Virus record (IMG/VR): IMGVR_UViG_3300046713_000096
Coordinates: 36,855-100,854 of that record
Strand: one strand, 5' to 3'
From: a virus
DNA length: 64,000 bases
Below, one piece after another: positions 1 through 8,672 of this stretch (positions are counted from its first letter, which is position 1; each line of letters begins with the position of its first letter). The position numbers were made by a program, and so were the translations under genes. A model generated the notes under the pieces. That model worked only from the letters and a program-made list of their open reading frames with translations, did no database searches and had not been told where the DNA came from.

Positions 1-184
1 TGCGCCACTTGCCGAGCAAGTAGTCGCGCATTCGCATCTCAGTGCGTGCGATCTGCGCGACGTCGCTGATCATCAGCGCCTTTGCGATTGAAACATCGCT
101 CAGCCTGATGACGTCGTGCAAGACGTCGAGCCGCTGCGCGCAGCACTCGCACGCGAGCTCGTGTTGCAGCGCCGCGAGTCTCAT
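1..184 (-). CDS. Partial hypothetical gene downstream of portal, runs off the left edge
   Basis: The ATG overlaps the TGA stop of the portal gene (CATGA arrangement), which implies translational coupling. The visible 61 residues are helical-looking, with a Cys-Cys pair near residue 14 and no signal peptide. By position it should be a head gene, such as a minor head or head-completion protein, but no family motif is visible. The 3' end is outside the window. Confidence 0.6.
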   Translation of the reverse strand, partial: MRLAALQHELACECCAQRLDVLHDVIRLSDVSIAKALMISDVAQIARTEMRMRDYLLGKWR

Positions 185-2052
185 GCTGCCTCGACGCTCT
201 TGCGCCACATCATTTCGGCAGCCTTGTTCAGCGCGAAAAGCTTCTTCGCCACGTCGATCACGCTGTCCGGATCGTCTTCGTCGAGATCTTCGAGGTCGAG
301 CACGCTTAGATCGAGCTCGTTCTCGTCACTGAGTAGGCCGAGAGCCTTCAACGTCTTGATCGCGGTCACTTGCTGACCGGGCTCGGTCGGCTCGGCCTGA
401 TTCTTGACCGCTTCCGCCATCGTCAGACTGAACGGAATGTCGGCCGGGAAGCCGCCTGCGAAGTCGGGCAGGTCGATCCCGAGAATGTCTTCGAGCATGT
501 AGCGCGCGATCCGGGGCGTCATGCCGCCCGTTTTCTCGCTGCCACCGAGGATCTTCACGAGCTGCGTGTTATCGGTCGTGTTGGGCGTGTTGCTCTTGAA
601 CTTGTGGAAGATCACCCCCATCTCGGGGAAGATGAAGCGGTTCATGATCTCGTCGAACTCGGTTCGCTCGGGGGAAAAGAGTTGCTCGTCGGCCAGCCGG
701 CGCGATGACTCTGCTGTCGAGCGTGAATAGTCGCTCGACTGCCCGACGAAGATGGGCGGCAAGCGGAACGAGCGCCGGATCTTGTCGTGGTTCTTCTCGC
801 TGTAGTTTTGAAAGAGCGCATCGGCGTGCTGCTCTTTCGTCAGCGGCTTGATGTCGATCTTCACTTGGCCGCCGTCTTCGCCCGTGTCTTCGCCCATGGG
901 CTCGGCTTCGACGATCAGAAACTTGCTGTAGTTGTCCGAGCCCTGAATCTGCGACTCGACGAAGGACTCGATACGCTCGATCGTGCCCTGCGTCAGCTGA
1001 CCGTTCGACACCGCGACGACCATTGACGGGATGTTGTTGTTCTTGAACGTGATCCAATTGATTTCTTCAGCTGCGCGGTCACCGAAGATCGAAAGCAAGT
1101 TCCCGATGAAGCGCGGCATGCCGTACGGACTGCGCGGGCTATACAGCTTCATGTGGATGATCTCGCTCGCGCGATCGCTCACCTTGAGCTTGTCCTTCAG
1201 CTCGCCGTCGCGCTTCGACCAGAAGCGCGGATCGCCGAACTCTTTGAACCACACGACCTTATGCCCGCTGATCGACGACGTCGTGCGGCCCTGATGGATC
1301 GAGCGAGACTGCACGAAGGTCCGGAAGCGACGCATCACTCGCTGCGTTTTGATCTGCACGCTGCCGTCAGGCTGCAGCTCAGCGATTTTGCGAGGCACCT
1401 CGATCGCGTCGTCTTCGACCTTGCCAAGACGCATTTGATAGCTCGGAATGTGCGTGAACCCCTGAATCTCGTTCGCGCTGTTCCGGATCACTTCGAAATA
1501 CGCATTGCCGGTCGTCTCAAGATCGCGTCGCAGGCGACGACGAAACGAGATGAACGACTCGTCGGTGCAGTACGTGAAGAAGTTCGTCAGCGCGACCTTC
1601 TCAGCGTGCGAACGATCGAGCAACTTGCGCTGTTCCGGGGTGAGGTCCTTCGTGTCTTGCCCCGCGTCGTCTTCGGTGCGCGTGACTTCGTCGAGGCGCA
1701 AGCGCGAAACGAAGCGATAGCCGGTCGCCTCGATGTTCGTTTCCATGGCTTCGATGCACTGATTCAGCTCGCTCGAATTTTCGGGCAGCATCGCGAGCGT
1801 GAGCAGGTCGAACGGCGGCAAGATCACGCGGCCCTTGTGGCCGAGTGCGCTGAATGGTTCCTCGGGCAGCGCCTCTGTCTGCCCCGGCTTGATGTTGGGA
1901 TCGTCCGACCGACCGTTCGCGCCCGTGCCCTTGCGAACGTCGATCACGAGGGCCCGCACCTTGTTCAGCGCGCGCTTGTTGACCGTGTTCGAGTGAGCTG
2001 CAGCGGCGCGTTGACTGTCGATCGAGAGAACGTTTGCGTTTGCTGTTGACAT
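181..2052 (-). CDS. Phage portal protein (PBSX-like family)
   Basis: Portal proteins form the dodecameric ring through which DNA is packaged and ejected. The 623-residue length fits. An N-terminal segment at about residues 80-115 (PFDLLTLAMLPENSSELNQC, then a helix ending EATGYRF) resembles the start of PBSX-type portal domains. The C-terminal third is acidic and may be a tail that handles clip or adaptor contacts. It lies 2 nt after the terminase large subunit and is coupled to a downstream gene, the standard terminase-portal-head order. The family call rests on remembered motif similarity and gene order. Confidence 0.85.
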   Translation of the reverse strand: MSTANANVLSIDSQRAAAAHSNTVNKRALNKVRALVIDVRKGTGANGRSDDPNIKPGQTEALPEEPFSALGHKGRVILPPFDLLTLAMLPENSSELNQCIEAMETNIEATGYRFVSRLRLDEVTRTEDDAGQDTKDLTPEQRKLLDRSHAEKVALTNFFTYCTDESFISFRRRLRRDLETTGNAYFEVIRNSANEIQGFTHIPSYQMRLGKVEDDAIEVPRKIAELQPDGSVQIKTQRVMRRFRTFVQSRSIHQGRTTSSISGHKVVWFKEFGDPRFWSKRDGELKDKLKVSDRASEIIHMKLYSPRSPYGMPRFIGNLLSIFGDRAAEEINWITFKNNNIPSMVVAVSNGQLTQGTIERIESFVESQIQGSDNYSKFLIVEAEPMGEDTGEDGGQVKIDIKPLTKEQHADALFQNYSEKNHDKIRRSFRLPPIFVGQSSDYSRSTAESSRRLADEQLFSPERTEFDEIMNRFIFPEMGVIFHKFKSNTPNTTDNTQLVKILGGSEKTGGMTPRIARYMLEDILGIDLPDFAGGFPADIPFSLTMAEAVKNQAEPTEPGQQVTAIKTLKALGLLSDENELDLSVLDLEDLDEDDPDSVIDVAKKLFALNKAAEMMWRKSVEAA

Positions 2053-2054
2053 GG

Positions 2055-3578
2055 TCAGATGACTCCCGGTTCTTTGCGGTTGCTGCGCCCACGGCGTCGC
2101 ATCTTGCTCGTCGTAACGGCGAGATCTAGCGCGTCGAAAAGGTCTTTGTATTTGTGGTTGGGGAAGAGCACTAAGTGCTCGATCAAAAGTGCTTGGGTAC
2201 CCTTGCGAAAGAACATGCGCTTGTCTTCAAATAGCGCGCTGAGCTTCCATGCGCGGGTGATCTTGTCCTTATCGGTCTGCTGACGACGAAGCCGAATGTC
2301 TTTGTCGACCTCTCGCAGCGTCTGGTATTGCGCCGCTTGATACTGATTCGTCTCGATGCCACAGCGGATCGGCTTCCAGCGCTTGTAATATTCGAGAATC
2401 TTTTTCGTCTGCGCGCTGAAGCGCAACTGATCCTCGAAGTAGTCGAGCACGTAGTATGCGCTGCGATCCTTGTTGATCCCGATGACGACGATCGCGAACT
2501 TGTCGGCCTTCTCTTCTTCGCTGATCGCGAGGTCGACGCCCATGAAGATGCGAAGCGACTTCGGGTCGGGCCAATCTTCTTCGACGAGCTGTTGACAGTA
2601 GTCGTACTGAAAGATCTCGCCCTTCATCGCCTCCGTGTCGCACTGATATTGGGCGTTGAAGATGATCAGGCCGGCGCGTTTCCTGCGCTCTGCGAACCAC
2701 TTCGCGGGGTACTTCTTCGGCCACGGGCTTCGCCCCTTGCGATCGAGCGCAGGAATCACTTGATGGTGCTTGCGCAGCTCGCTCTTCAGCAAGTGCCCAT
2801 ACAGATCGTCGTAGTGGTAGCGCGTGCCCAGCATGTGATGCTCGCCCCGGTGCGGCACATTGACGTCGGGCGGTTCGAGCGTCGGCATGAGCGTATTGTA
2901 AAACCACGTCTTCGTCTTCTCGCGCTGCAGCTTCGTCGAGCTGTTGTCTTCGTCGACCAAGTCGTCGCTGATGATCACGTCGTAGTGCTTCGAAACAACC
3001 GTGCCCTCACGCCCGACGCACGTGACAGAAGCTTCTTTCGCGACCACGGTGCGCGGCAGCACCTCGATCTCGCGCTCGTCCCATTTGCCGACGCGCTTGC
3101 TGTCGTAGTACTGACCGAAGATCTCTTGCAGGCGCGTGTTCGTTTCGAAGTGCGACTTGATGTTCTTCAAAAAGCCGCACGCGTTCTGCAGCGTCTTCGA
3201 CGCGATCAGAATCCGTAGATTCGGATTCTTGAGCAGAAGGTGAATGACCTTCAGCTCTGTGCACGTCGTCGACTTACCGGCGCCACGAAAGCAGAGCTGC
3301 AAGCTTTCCGGGTGCTCGAACTGCCACTGCAGCATGGCAAGGTGAAAGGGTTCTATCTTGAGCCCGAGCACCTCTGTCGCGAGAATGTCGATGCGATCGT
3401 TGTTGAGAACCTGATCGCGAATCCAGTCGTTGCGCAGCTTGTAACTGTTCTCGTAGTACCCGATCAGCTCTGCACGGTCTGCCCGCCGAAGTTGCTTCGA
3501 CGTGGGAATGACTAGTGCCAAGTGCGATCGCTTTTTGCTGCGCGCCCGTTCCTTGTCTTTGGTTGCAAGCGCTGTCAC
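2055..3578 (-). CDS. terL: Terminase large subunit (ATPase and nuclease)
   Basis: This is the packaging motor that cuts and translocates phage DNA. Visible motifs are a Walker A-type loop FRGAGKST, a Walker B strand DVIISDDLVDED, and an RNase H-like nuclease domain with acidic residues in IFMGVDLAIS, GIETNQYQ and DLFDALDLAV. The GTG at 3578 is chosen because AGAAGG lies 5 nt upstream of it. The frame is open further upstream to a TTG at 3623, but that start has no ribosome site. The gene ends 2 nt before the portal ATG. Length (about 507 residues) is normal for the family. Confidence 0.93.
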   Translation of the reverse strand: MTALATKDKERARSKKRSHLALVIPTSKQLRRADRAELIGYYENSYKLRNDWIRDQVLNNDRIDILATEVLGLKIEPFHLAMLQWQFEHPESLQLCFRGAGKSTTCTELKVIHLLLKNPNLRILIASKTLQNACGFLKNIKSHFETNTRLQEIFGQYYDSKRVGKWDEREIEVLPRTVVAKEASVTCVGREGTVVSKHYDVIISDDLVDEDNSSTKLQREKTKTWFYNTLMPTLEPPDVNVPHRGEHHMLGTRYHYDDLYGHLLKSELRKHHQVIPALDRKGRSPWPKKYPAKWFAERRKRAGLIIFNAQYQCDTEAMKGEIFQYDYCQQLVEEDWPDPKSLRIFMGVDLAISEEEKADKFAIVVIGINKDRSAYYVLDYFEDQLRFSAQTKKILEYYKRWKPIRCGIETNQYQAAQYQTLREVDKDIRLRRQQTDKDKITRAWKLSALFEDKRMFFRKGTQALLIEHLVLFPNHKYKDLFDALDLAVTTSKMRRRGRSNRKEPGVI

Positions 3579-3642
3579 GCAAACCTTCTTTCGCGCAGCA
3601 ACCCGGGCCCTGCGTGGCCACAAGACCCGGGCCAGCTAGCGC

Positions 3643-4101
3643 TTACAGTGCTTCGGCGTTGTATCCCTGTGCCGAAATGGCGACCACGCCAGCGGGTGTG
3701 CTCGTCACGAAGCAAGCGACGATCGATCCGTTCGCGTTCGGCACGTCGATCACGTGCGGCACGCCAACGCCTGCAGCTGTATGCGTGATCGGCGTCGACA
3801 TCGGCACGAACGTGCGCGACTCGTCTGACCACACACGGATCTCGGTCGCAGGATTTGCGAGGCCTCCCACGACTGCAGCGGGGCTCGTTCTCGGGTCGGC
3901 CGTCATCGGCACCACCGAGAAGCGCACCCCTGTGAAGCCGCCCGCGTTGACGCCTTCAGTGCGCTTCGTGTAGGCGGCATCGGCTGCGGACACCACGCGC
4001 GAGAGCTGCCAATCTGGCGCCTTCGCGGGTGACACATCCAACGTCGTCCGCGGGTCGGACCTTCGCCGCCCGTCTAGATTCGAAAAAAAGGGCTCGGTCA
4101 T
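3643..4101 (-). CDS. Hypothetical small protein, possibly virion-associated
   Basis: 152 residues rich in Gly, Ala, Thr and Val, with alternating beta-like stretches and no Cys, signal peptide or membrane segment. Its position directly before the terminase and its beta-rich composition resemble small decoration or head-fibre proteins, but no motif proves this. An AAGGA sequence lies upstream of the ATG. A GCCCGGG inverted pair between this stop and the terminase start could attenuate transcription. Confidence 0.65.
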   Translation of the reverse strand: MTEPFFSNLDGRRRSDPRTTLDVSPAKAPDWQLSRVVSAADAAYTKRTEGVNAGGFTGVRFSVVPMTADPRTSPAAVVGGLANPATEIRVWSDESRTFVPMSTPITHTAAGVGVPHVIDVPNANGSIVACFVTSTPAGVVAISAQGYNAEAL

Positions 4102-4136
4102 GTTCGTTCGATCCTTTCCCGGTTGTTAGATGCGAC

Positions 4137-4177
4137 AAGGGCGAGCCCGCTTCTTGTTGACAGCAGTGCTCGCCCTT
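4137..4177 (-). terminator. Hairpin between two small virion-type genes
   Basis: Perfect 10-bp inverted repeat AAGGGCGAGC / GCTCGCCCTT with a 21-nt loop, in the 95-nt gap between two minus-strand genes. It lacks a clear U tract, so it may be a Rho-independent-like attenuator or an RNA processing site. Confidence 0.5.
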
Positions 4178-4196
4178 GCCACGCGTGTTGTCCGAC

Positions 4197-4499
4197 CTAC
4201 TCGTGCGCGACCCAATGCACCTTTTCGCCGTCGACGTTCACATCGGTGTCGGCACCGATGCGAAACCCGTTCGACAACGGGGTGACCCCGAGGCCCGCTG
4301 CGATCTGTGTCATGTCGCCAGCTGTCACGCGCTTGAAGCCGCGCCCCTCGGTCATGCTGTCGGTCCAGATGGCAGTAACGAGCCCGCCTTCGTTCACGAG
4401 CTCGACGCGACGGGGGCGATAGCCGACCGTGCGCACGTCGAGATTGGCGCCCGTGCCGATGACGGCGCCATTCTTAGATAGCTGTGTTCCGGATGACAT
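4197..4499 (-). CDS. Hypothetical small beta-rich protein, possibly virion-associated
   Basis: 100 residues, beta-rich, Gly and Val rich, similar in style to the following gene (about 150 residues). GGGAG lies 9 nt before the ATG. Lying in the packaging block and made of short beta repeats, it could be a decoration or stabilisation protein. This is inference only. Confidence 0.6.
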   Translation of the reverse strand: MSSGTQLSKNGAVIGTGANLDVRTVGYRPRRVELVNEGGLVTAIWTDSMTEGRGFKRVTAGDMTQIAAGLGVTPLSNGFRIGADTDVNVDGEKVHWVAHE

Positions 4500-4600
4500 G
4501 TGCGTTTTCTCCCTGACCCTTGACAGATCGCGGCATTGCTCGCGGCCCTGCTTTCGCTCGGGTCAAAATTACGTAACGCACGAAGAGTAGCCGGGCGCGT

Positions 4601-5105
4601 TCAGGGCTTGCTATTTCCAGCCGCGAGCGCGTAGGCCGCTTCTTCATTCGCCGATCCGCTGTACGCGTCGTCACCGCGCAGCCACGCGACGACGTTGCCA
4701 CCGAGCATGTACAGCCACGGGGTGACGATCCAAGTCGCAAGACTCACGTGCAGCGGCGCGCCGAACGCGAGGCCGCACAGCGCGAGCACGAAGCCCGTCA
4801 GGCTTGCGCCTTCGTATTGCTTGCAGTGCACGTGTTCGTGCTCTTGCAGCATCGACCACCCTTGCGGGAAGTGGCACCCCCTTCTTGTAGACGATGACGT
4901 GCGGCGCAATCGTGATCGCGACGAACGACCCGAAGAGCTTGTCGACGTCGACGGTCAGCGACCATGGCCCGGTCGCGTTGGGCTTGTGCTCGAATCGCAA
5001 CCCGAGGCCCGACTGAAACGGGGCGAGCAAAATTGCGACAACTGTGGCGAGCACGTCTGCCGGTAGCCCGAACAGATACAGTAGCCAGCTGCGCGCCTTG
5101 ATCAT
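4601..5105 (-). CDS. Membrane protein with HEHVH zinc-protease-like motif, split by a frame change
   Basis: Two open frames join into one sensible protein. The first starts at the ATG at 5105 (GGGGGAAAT upstream) with a hydrophobic N-terminus and reads to VIVYKKG. The second continues with CHFPQGWSMLQEHEHVH, then two hydrophobic segments. The frames meet at a run of five G (plus-strand C 4877-4881); with four G the reading would be continuous. HEHVH fits the zinc-binding HExxH motif. The change could be a sequencing error, an inactivating indel or a programmed +1 shift. Substrate unknown. Confidence 0.6.
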
Positions 5106-5169
5106 ATTTCCCCCGATCTCTGTTCGCGTGAAGCGACTTTTGCCGGTTCGTGAACCCTGCAAGCAAGAA

Positions 5170-5201
5170 GCCCCGGCCCGCGTGGAAGCGCGAACCGGGG
5201 C
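5170..5201 (-). terminator. GC-rich hairpin terminator
   Basis: Inverted repeat GCCCCGG / CCGGGGC extended by CGCG pairing, with a short loop, right after the stop of the upstream minus-strand gene and followed by TTCTTGCTTG. It fits a Rho-independent terminator for the peptidase-like gene. Confidence 0.65.
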
Positions 5202-5226
5202 CCTTGGGTGGTCAGCCGATGAAGCT

Positions 5227-6018
5227 CTAAACGAGGCCGTCAGGTGCGAGCACGCCATGCAACTCGGCTATCGTCATGAACGGGGCTGCAAATCGCAAGT
5301 GTTTGCGTTCCATGGGGCCTGGCACGCCTCGCTTGCCCGCGAACCATGCGGCCGGCTGCAGCATCGTGCCCCTGTCGAAGGGCGCCTTTCCGGCACAGCC
5401 AGCGACCCACAATGACCAAAGCGGGTTCTTCGGTGGCGGCTGGCGCACAAGCACTTCGCCGCCCATCCCGCCGACCGTCGAGCCCTTGCCCTCGAACACC
5501 CTGACCTGTGGATTCATCGTCGTATGGCCCGCCGTGGTGTGCGCGTAGACACGCACCCATGGCGTGCCTTGCTGACAGAACGCGTCGCGCATTGTGTCGG
5601 CGAAGCCGCCGTCGCCGCCCGTCTCTGAAGCGGCTTCGGGCACGCTGCCCTTGGCTGCAGTCGAGCAGCAATACAGCGGCACGTGCAACACGCTGCGCGC
5701 GTCAGTGCCGATCTTTGTCGCGGCGTTCACGAGGTTGACGAAATCGGGGATCTGCGCGTTCCCGATCCCTGCTTGAATGCCGTTGTGCCAACCATGGCAG
5801 AAGAATGCGACGCCGCCATAGTCGAGGCCCTTCAGCTTGCCGAGCTCGTCGAACACATAGGCCCGACGCGCAAGCGGGCCCTTCGACGCGTCGAACTTGA
5901 TCAGCGTGTGCTTGCCGGGCACGAGCGACATGAAGGTCAGCGACTCGGGCTCGAACGCGCCCTTGAAGTCGGTCGAATGGATGTTTCGGTCGGGTGTGAT
6001 CACGATCATGTTTGGCAT
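5227..6018 (-). CDS. Possible clan-CD (caspase/CHAT-like) cysteine peptidase
   Basis: About 263 residues. A hydrophobic strand ends in FFCHGWHNG (His-Gly after a beta strand). About 45 residues later another hydrophobic strand ends in VPLYCCSTA (Cys after a beta strand). That His-Gly and Cys order is typical of clan-CD peptidases such as caspases, gingipains and CHAT. No signal peptide. The ATG at 6018 is preferred because AAGGAT lies 8 nt upstream; a TTG overlapping the previous stop at 6039 is the alternative. Other readings are an alpha/beta hydrolase or an unrelated virion protein. Function is inferred from motif spacing only. Confidence 0.45.
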   Translation of the reverse strand: MPNMIVITPDRNIHSTDFKGAFEPESLTFMSLVPGKHTLIKFDASKGPLARRAYVFDELGKLKGLDYGGVAFFCHGWHNGIQAGIGNAQIPDFVNLVNAATKIGTDARSVLHVPLYCCSTAAKGSVPEAASETGGDGGFADTMRDAFCQQGTPWVRVYAHTTAGHTTMNPQVRVFEGKGSTVGGMGGEVLVRQPPPKNPLWSLWVAGCAGKAPFDRGTMLQPAAWFAGKRGVPGPMERKHLRFAAPFMTIAELHGVLAPDGLV

Positions 6019-6035
6019 TGGGTGTCGATCCTTTT

Positions 6036-6725
6036 TCAATCGCGCACGCGCCGTCTGCCCGCGGCGCGCTTACCCGACTTCGCCCGGTTCTTCTTGTCGC
6101 TCGAAGCCTTCGTCATTGAAGGCTCACCGAGCGACGGGGCAGTCGCTACTTCGCCGATACCTTCGCCGTGATGAAGCGGGCCGGGCGACAGCTGGCGCAC
6201 GTTCGCGCCCGTGCCGTACCGTTCGATCATCTGGCTAAGTCCGCCGATCGCGGCCAGAACACCCTTACGCAAGTCGGTTTCGCTCATCTCGGTGATCGAG
6301 ATACCGCCTAAGAGCAGGCGCCGCTCAGGCTCTTTCGCGATTACCCCGAGCGTTTGACCTGTCTTGATGACCGCGTCAGCGATTTCTGTGCGAATGCGAA
6401 TCGCGCCGACCACGGCGCTGTATTGTTTCTTGTGGTCGAGGTTCGCGACGAGGTCGTTCAGATCGGCGATGTTCCGTTCCTGATCGATCAGATACCGGGC
6501 GAAGCGTTGTTCGGGCGTGAGCTCGCGCTCTTCGTTGCCCTTCGACGTGAGCAAAAACTTCTTGGCGATCTGGTAGTGCTGCGCCGTGAGCCCGAGATCG
6601 TCGATGATCTCTTCTTCGGTGCTGCCGTCGACAAGCTGTTGATAGATCGTGGTCGCGAGCTCGATCTTCTGCTTGCGCGTCAGAGGCAGATCATCGTCGC
6701 GATCGCGTGTCTTCTTTTTCTTCAC
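6036..6725 (-). CDS. Putative DNA-binding protein, terminase small subunit-like
   Basis: About 229 residues. A Lys/Arg-rich N-terminus precedes a helical region around residues 20-50 (EEEIIDDLGLTAQHYQIAKK) that reads as a helix-turn-helix, then a long helical segment and a basic tail. This fits small terminase or phage regulatory proteins, and the gene lies in the packaging block. The GTG at 6725 has GGGGA 7 nt upstream and overlaps the end of the previous gene. No decisive family motif is seen. Confidence 0.5.
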   Translation of the reverse strand: MKKKKTRDRDDDLPLTRKQKIELATTIYQQLVDGSTEEEIIDDLGLTAQHYQIAKKFLLTSKGNEERELTPEQRFARYLIDQERNIADLNDLVANLDHKKQYSAVVGAIRIRTEIADAVIKTGQTLGVIAKEPERRLLLGGISITEMSETDLRKGVLAAIGGLSQMIERYGTGANVRQLSPGPLHHGEGIGEVATAPSLGEPSMTKASSDKKNRAKSGKRAAGRRRVRD

Positions 6726-7011
6726 GTGCAATCCCCAATCGAGCACACACTTCGCGTGCGGCTTCAGGTTCGAGCGCCTTCAAGATCGCGTCGCGCAAGT
6801 CGGGCCGGCACCGTGCATAGAACGCGATCGACCCGAGACAGTTCTCGCGCGCTTCTTCGATGGTGTTGCCGCTCTGCACGAACCACTTGAACACGAGGTC
6901 GCCCATTTCCGCGTCACCGTCGACGATGTGGATCAGCTTCACGTTCAGCTTGAGCTCGTCGGTTGACTCGACCCCGACGATCACAGACGCGTGCGGGCGG
7001 GGCGGCTTCAT
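6691..7011 (-). CDS. Hypothetical protein
   Basis: About 106 residues, mixed alpha/beta, starting MKPPRPHASVIVGVE. GGGAG lies 8 nt before the ATG, and the ATG overlaps the stop of a 42-residue gene upstream. Cys residues occur at NCLGS, ARCR and VCAR, but not as zinc pairs. Function unknown. Confidence 0.65.
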   Translation of the reverse strand: MKPPRPHASVIVGVESTDELKLNVKLIHIVDGDAEMGDLVFKWFVQSGNTIEEARENCLGSIAFYARCRPDLRDAILKALEPEAAREVCARLGIAREEKEDTRSRR

Positions 7012-7136
7012 CGTCGATGCTCCCATGTGATTTGCGTTCGCCATAGGCGCAGCACGCGCGTGCGCGAGTGCGATTGATACGAGAAGGCTGGCCTGACGAA
7101 TGCCCCGAGCTGCGAAATGCAGATCGTGATCGTCAT
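7008..7136 (-). CDS. Small coupled gene, 42 residues
   Basis: The ATG overlaps the TGA of the gene upstream (ATGA), and its own TGA overlaps the ATG of the gene downstream, so it exactly fills the gap between two genes. The product is MTITICISQLGAFV followed by a basic, aromatic tail. Nothing in it points to a function. The double overlap is the main evidence that it is translated. Confidence 0.5.
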   Translation of the reverse strand: MTITICISQLGAFVRPAFSYQSHSRTRVLRLWRTQITWEHRR

Positions 7137-7405
7137 TCGTCCGACCTCGCATATGGCCGATAGAACATTCGAAAGAGCATCGCGGTTTCCGCGAACCACG
7201 TGAACGCCCCGTGCGCCGAATGAAACAGGGGCGTGTAGATCTGCGAGCCGTCCGCGCACGTCACGCGCGTGCGCCACATGCCGCCACGATCCGGGAAGGT
7301 GTGCGAGGTGATGCCGGCTGGATCGGTGAACACCGCACACCACCTTTCTTTGTCTTCGTCGCTGATCTGCGTGATGAACCGGGCGCGGTCGTCTTGATCA
7401 AGCAT
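7133..7405 (-). CDS. Hypothetical protein, 90 residues
   Basis: Acidic and aromatic-rich small protein (WCAVFTDPAG, TWFAETAMLFRMFYRPY). It starts within the last codons of the helix-turn-helix gene upstream and ends overlapping the next start, so it belongs to a coupled run. Function unknown. Confidence 0.65.
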   Translation of the reverse strand: MLDQDDRARFITQISDEDKERWCAVFTDPAGITSHTFPDRGGMWRTRVTCADGSQIYTPLFHSAHGAFTWFAETAMLFRMFYRPYARSDE

Positions 7406-7892
7406 CGCCGTCGACCTCCTTGCGGATCCATTCTGGCACGTTCTTCTTCGCGCCCCGAATCAGATCCTCGACCTCGTCGTCGGTGAGTTCCATGCGCAGC
7501 TGCGCCGCCTTCAACGTGCCGCGCACCATGTGCCCGTGCAGTCGCAAGCCCAAGACGGCCCGCCCTTGTTCGATGGCACGACGCACGGTCGATTCGGACA
7601 CGCCGAGCTTCAGCGCGATGCGCCGGTTCGAAAGTCGCTTTCGAACCTTCACGAGCGCGATCGCCTGACACTTCGCGAGGGGCAGCGCGCGCGTCGAGCT
7701 GTAGTCGCGCGTCCCGATCAGGCGACCCCGGGGCTTGACCGTCTTCCACGTGGCGCCCGTGGCGATCTTGTAAATCGTCATGTAGCCGACGCGATATTCT
7801 TTCGCGATCGGCTTCAAGGGTTCTTTCTTGACGATGCGCTTCTTGATCGAACGCACATCGTCGCGGGACAGCTTAGGCTCGCCTACTGGCAC
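7398..7892 (-). CDS. Helix-turn-helix DNA-binding protein
   Basis: About 164 residues with two helix-turn-helix candidates: KPIAKEYRVGYMTIYKIATG near the N-terminus, and NRRIALKLGVSESTVRRAIE in the middle, the latter very similar to resolvase- or MarR-style recognition helices. Probably a transcription regulator or a small-terminase-type protein. The start is set at the GTG at 7892, 6 nt after a -10-like ATACAT, which predicts a leaderless mRNA. The same arrangement precedes the excisionase-like gene near 11.8 kb. Confidence 0.7.
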   Translation of the reverse strand: MPVGEPKLSRDDVRSIKKRIVKKEPLKPIAKEYRVGYMTIYKIATGATWKTVKPRGRLIGTRDYSSTRALPLAKCQAIALVKVRKRLSNRRIALKLGVSESTVRRAIEQGRAVLGLRLHGHMVRGTLKAAQLRMELTDDEVEDLIRGAKKNVPEWIRKEVDGDA

Positions 7893-7898
7893 GCCCCT

Positions 7899-7933
7899 AT
7901 GTATCGCGTCAGCGGGCCCGCCGCTGAAGTTTT
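7899..7933 (-). promoter_or_regulatory. Leaderless-type promoter, class B
   Basis: AAAACTTCAGCGG, then 16 nt, then ATACAT, then 6 nt, then GTG. The same spacing and block occur at 11781-11815, also in front of a DNA-binding gene. Confidence 0.5.
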
Positions 7934-7964
7934 CGGTCAAACAGTTTCCCGAGAAAGCTAGCGC

Positions 7965-8264
7965 TTAGTGGGCAGGTTCGAGCGATGACGCGATGTTATC
8001 GTAACCGTTCGCACGCATGCGCATGTCGGCTGCGAGCTCTCGCAGCTCTCGCGCAAACGCCTTTCGCAAGCTGTCATCGCTCGGCAGCAACGCCGACAAG
8101 TCGGGAATGTCTTGACGATTGGCGATGTACCCGAGCAACTTGATAACGTCCAGGCGCGTAGCGGCCACGAGCTGCGCCTTCAACAACTCGCCCTGCGTAG
8201 CCATCATGGCCCGCTTGACCTCGATCAGGTCGGCTCGTAACTGCTCGTCGCCTTCGTTGCTCAT
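7965..8264 (-). CDS. Hypothetical helical protein, 99 residues
   Basis: Mostly helical, acidic at the N-terminus (MSNEGDEQLRADLIEVKRAM), with no Cys or membrane segment. It ends just downstream of the class B promoter of the next gene. Function unknown. Confidence 0.65.
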   Translation of the reverse strand: MSNEGDEQLRADLIEVKRAMMATQGELLKAQLVAATRLDVIKLLGYIANRQDIPDLSALLPSDDSLRKAFARELRELAADMRMRANGYDNIASSLEPAH

Positions 8265-8271
8265 GCTGTAA

Positions 8272-8670
8272 TTACCGCTTTCGGGCCGGCTTCGATGAAT
8301 CTTCTTTCGGCAACGTGTCTTCGAAGTGCAAGTGTTGCTCGCCGTCGATCACGTAGTCGCCGCCACCGAGCCGGCCCAATCGAACGAGGTAGCGCACGAG
8401 CACATTGTCGCCGTCGGTCAGCTGATTGTGAAGCCAGCCAATGCACGGCCTCTCGCGACCGACTGGCGACTCGTGACAGGCCATGATGTGCAGCGCGTCA
8501 ATGTCGAGATTCGCCTCGCCGACTCGCGCGATCGTGTTCGTGAGTCGACGATGCGCAGCGCGGTCATAGCCGAGCGGGATCTTCGTTGGATCGGCGCCGA
8601 CCTTCCACGGGCATTTGCGACACTGGCGTCGGCGCGTGCGTGACGGCGGCTCTTTGTCGTCGTCGGTCAC
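8272..8670 (-). CDS. DUF6283-like zinc-binding protein
   Basis: 132 residues. CRKCPWKVGADPTKIP near the N-terminus, then HIMACHES and CIGWLHNQL, match the order of conserved Cys/His/Trp segments that I associate with the DUF6283 family of phage and actinobacterial proteins. The Cys residues probably bind zinc. The GTG start lies 2 nt after the upstream stop. Role unknown. Confidence 0.65.
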   Translation of the reverse strand: MTDDDKEPPSRTRRRQCRKCPWKVGADPTKIPLGYDRAAHRRLTNTIARVGEANLDIDALHIMACHESPVGRERPCIGWLHNQLTDGDNVLVRYLVRLGRLGGGDYVIDGEQHLHFEDTLPKEDSSKPARKR

Positions 8671-8672
8671 GT

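Noticed and set aside
2328-3218. Long plus-strand ORF (296 residues) over the terminase gene
   Set aside because: Arg/Leu-rich shadow of the terminase frame; the terminase motifs are intact on the minus strand.
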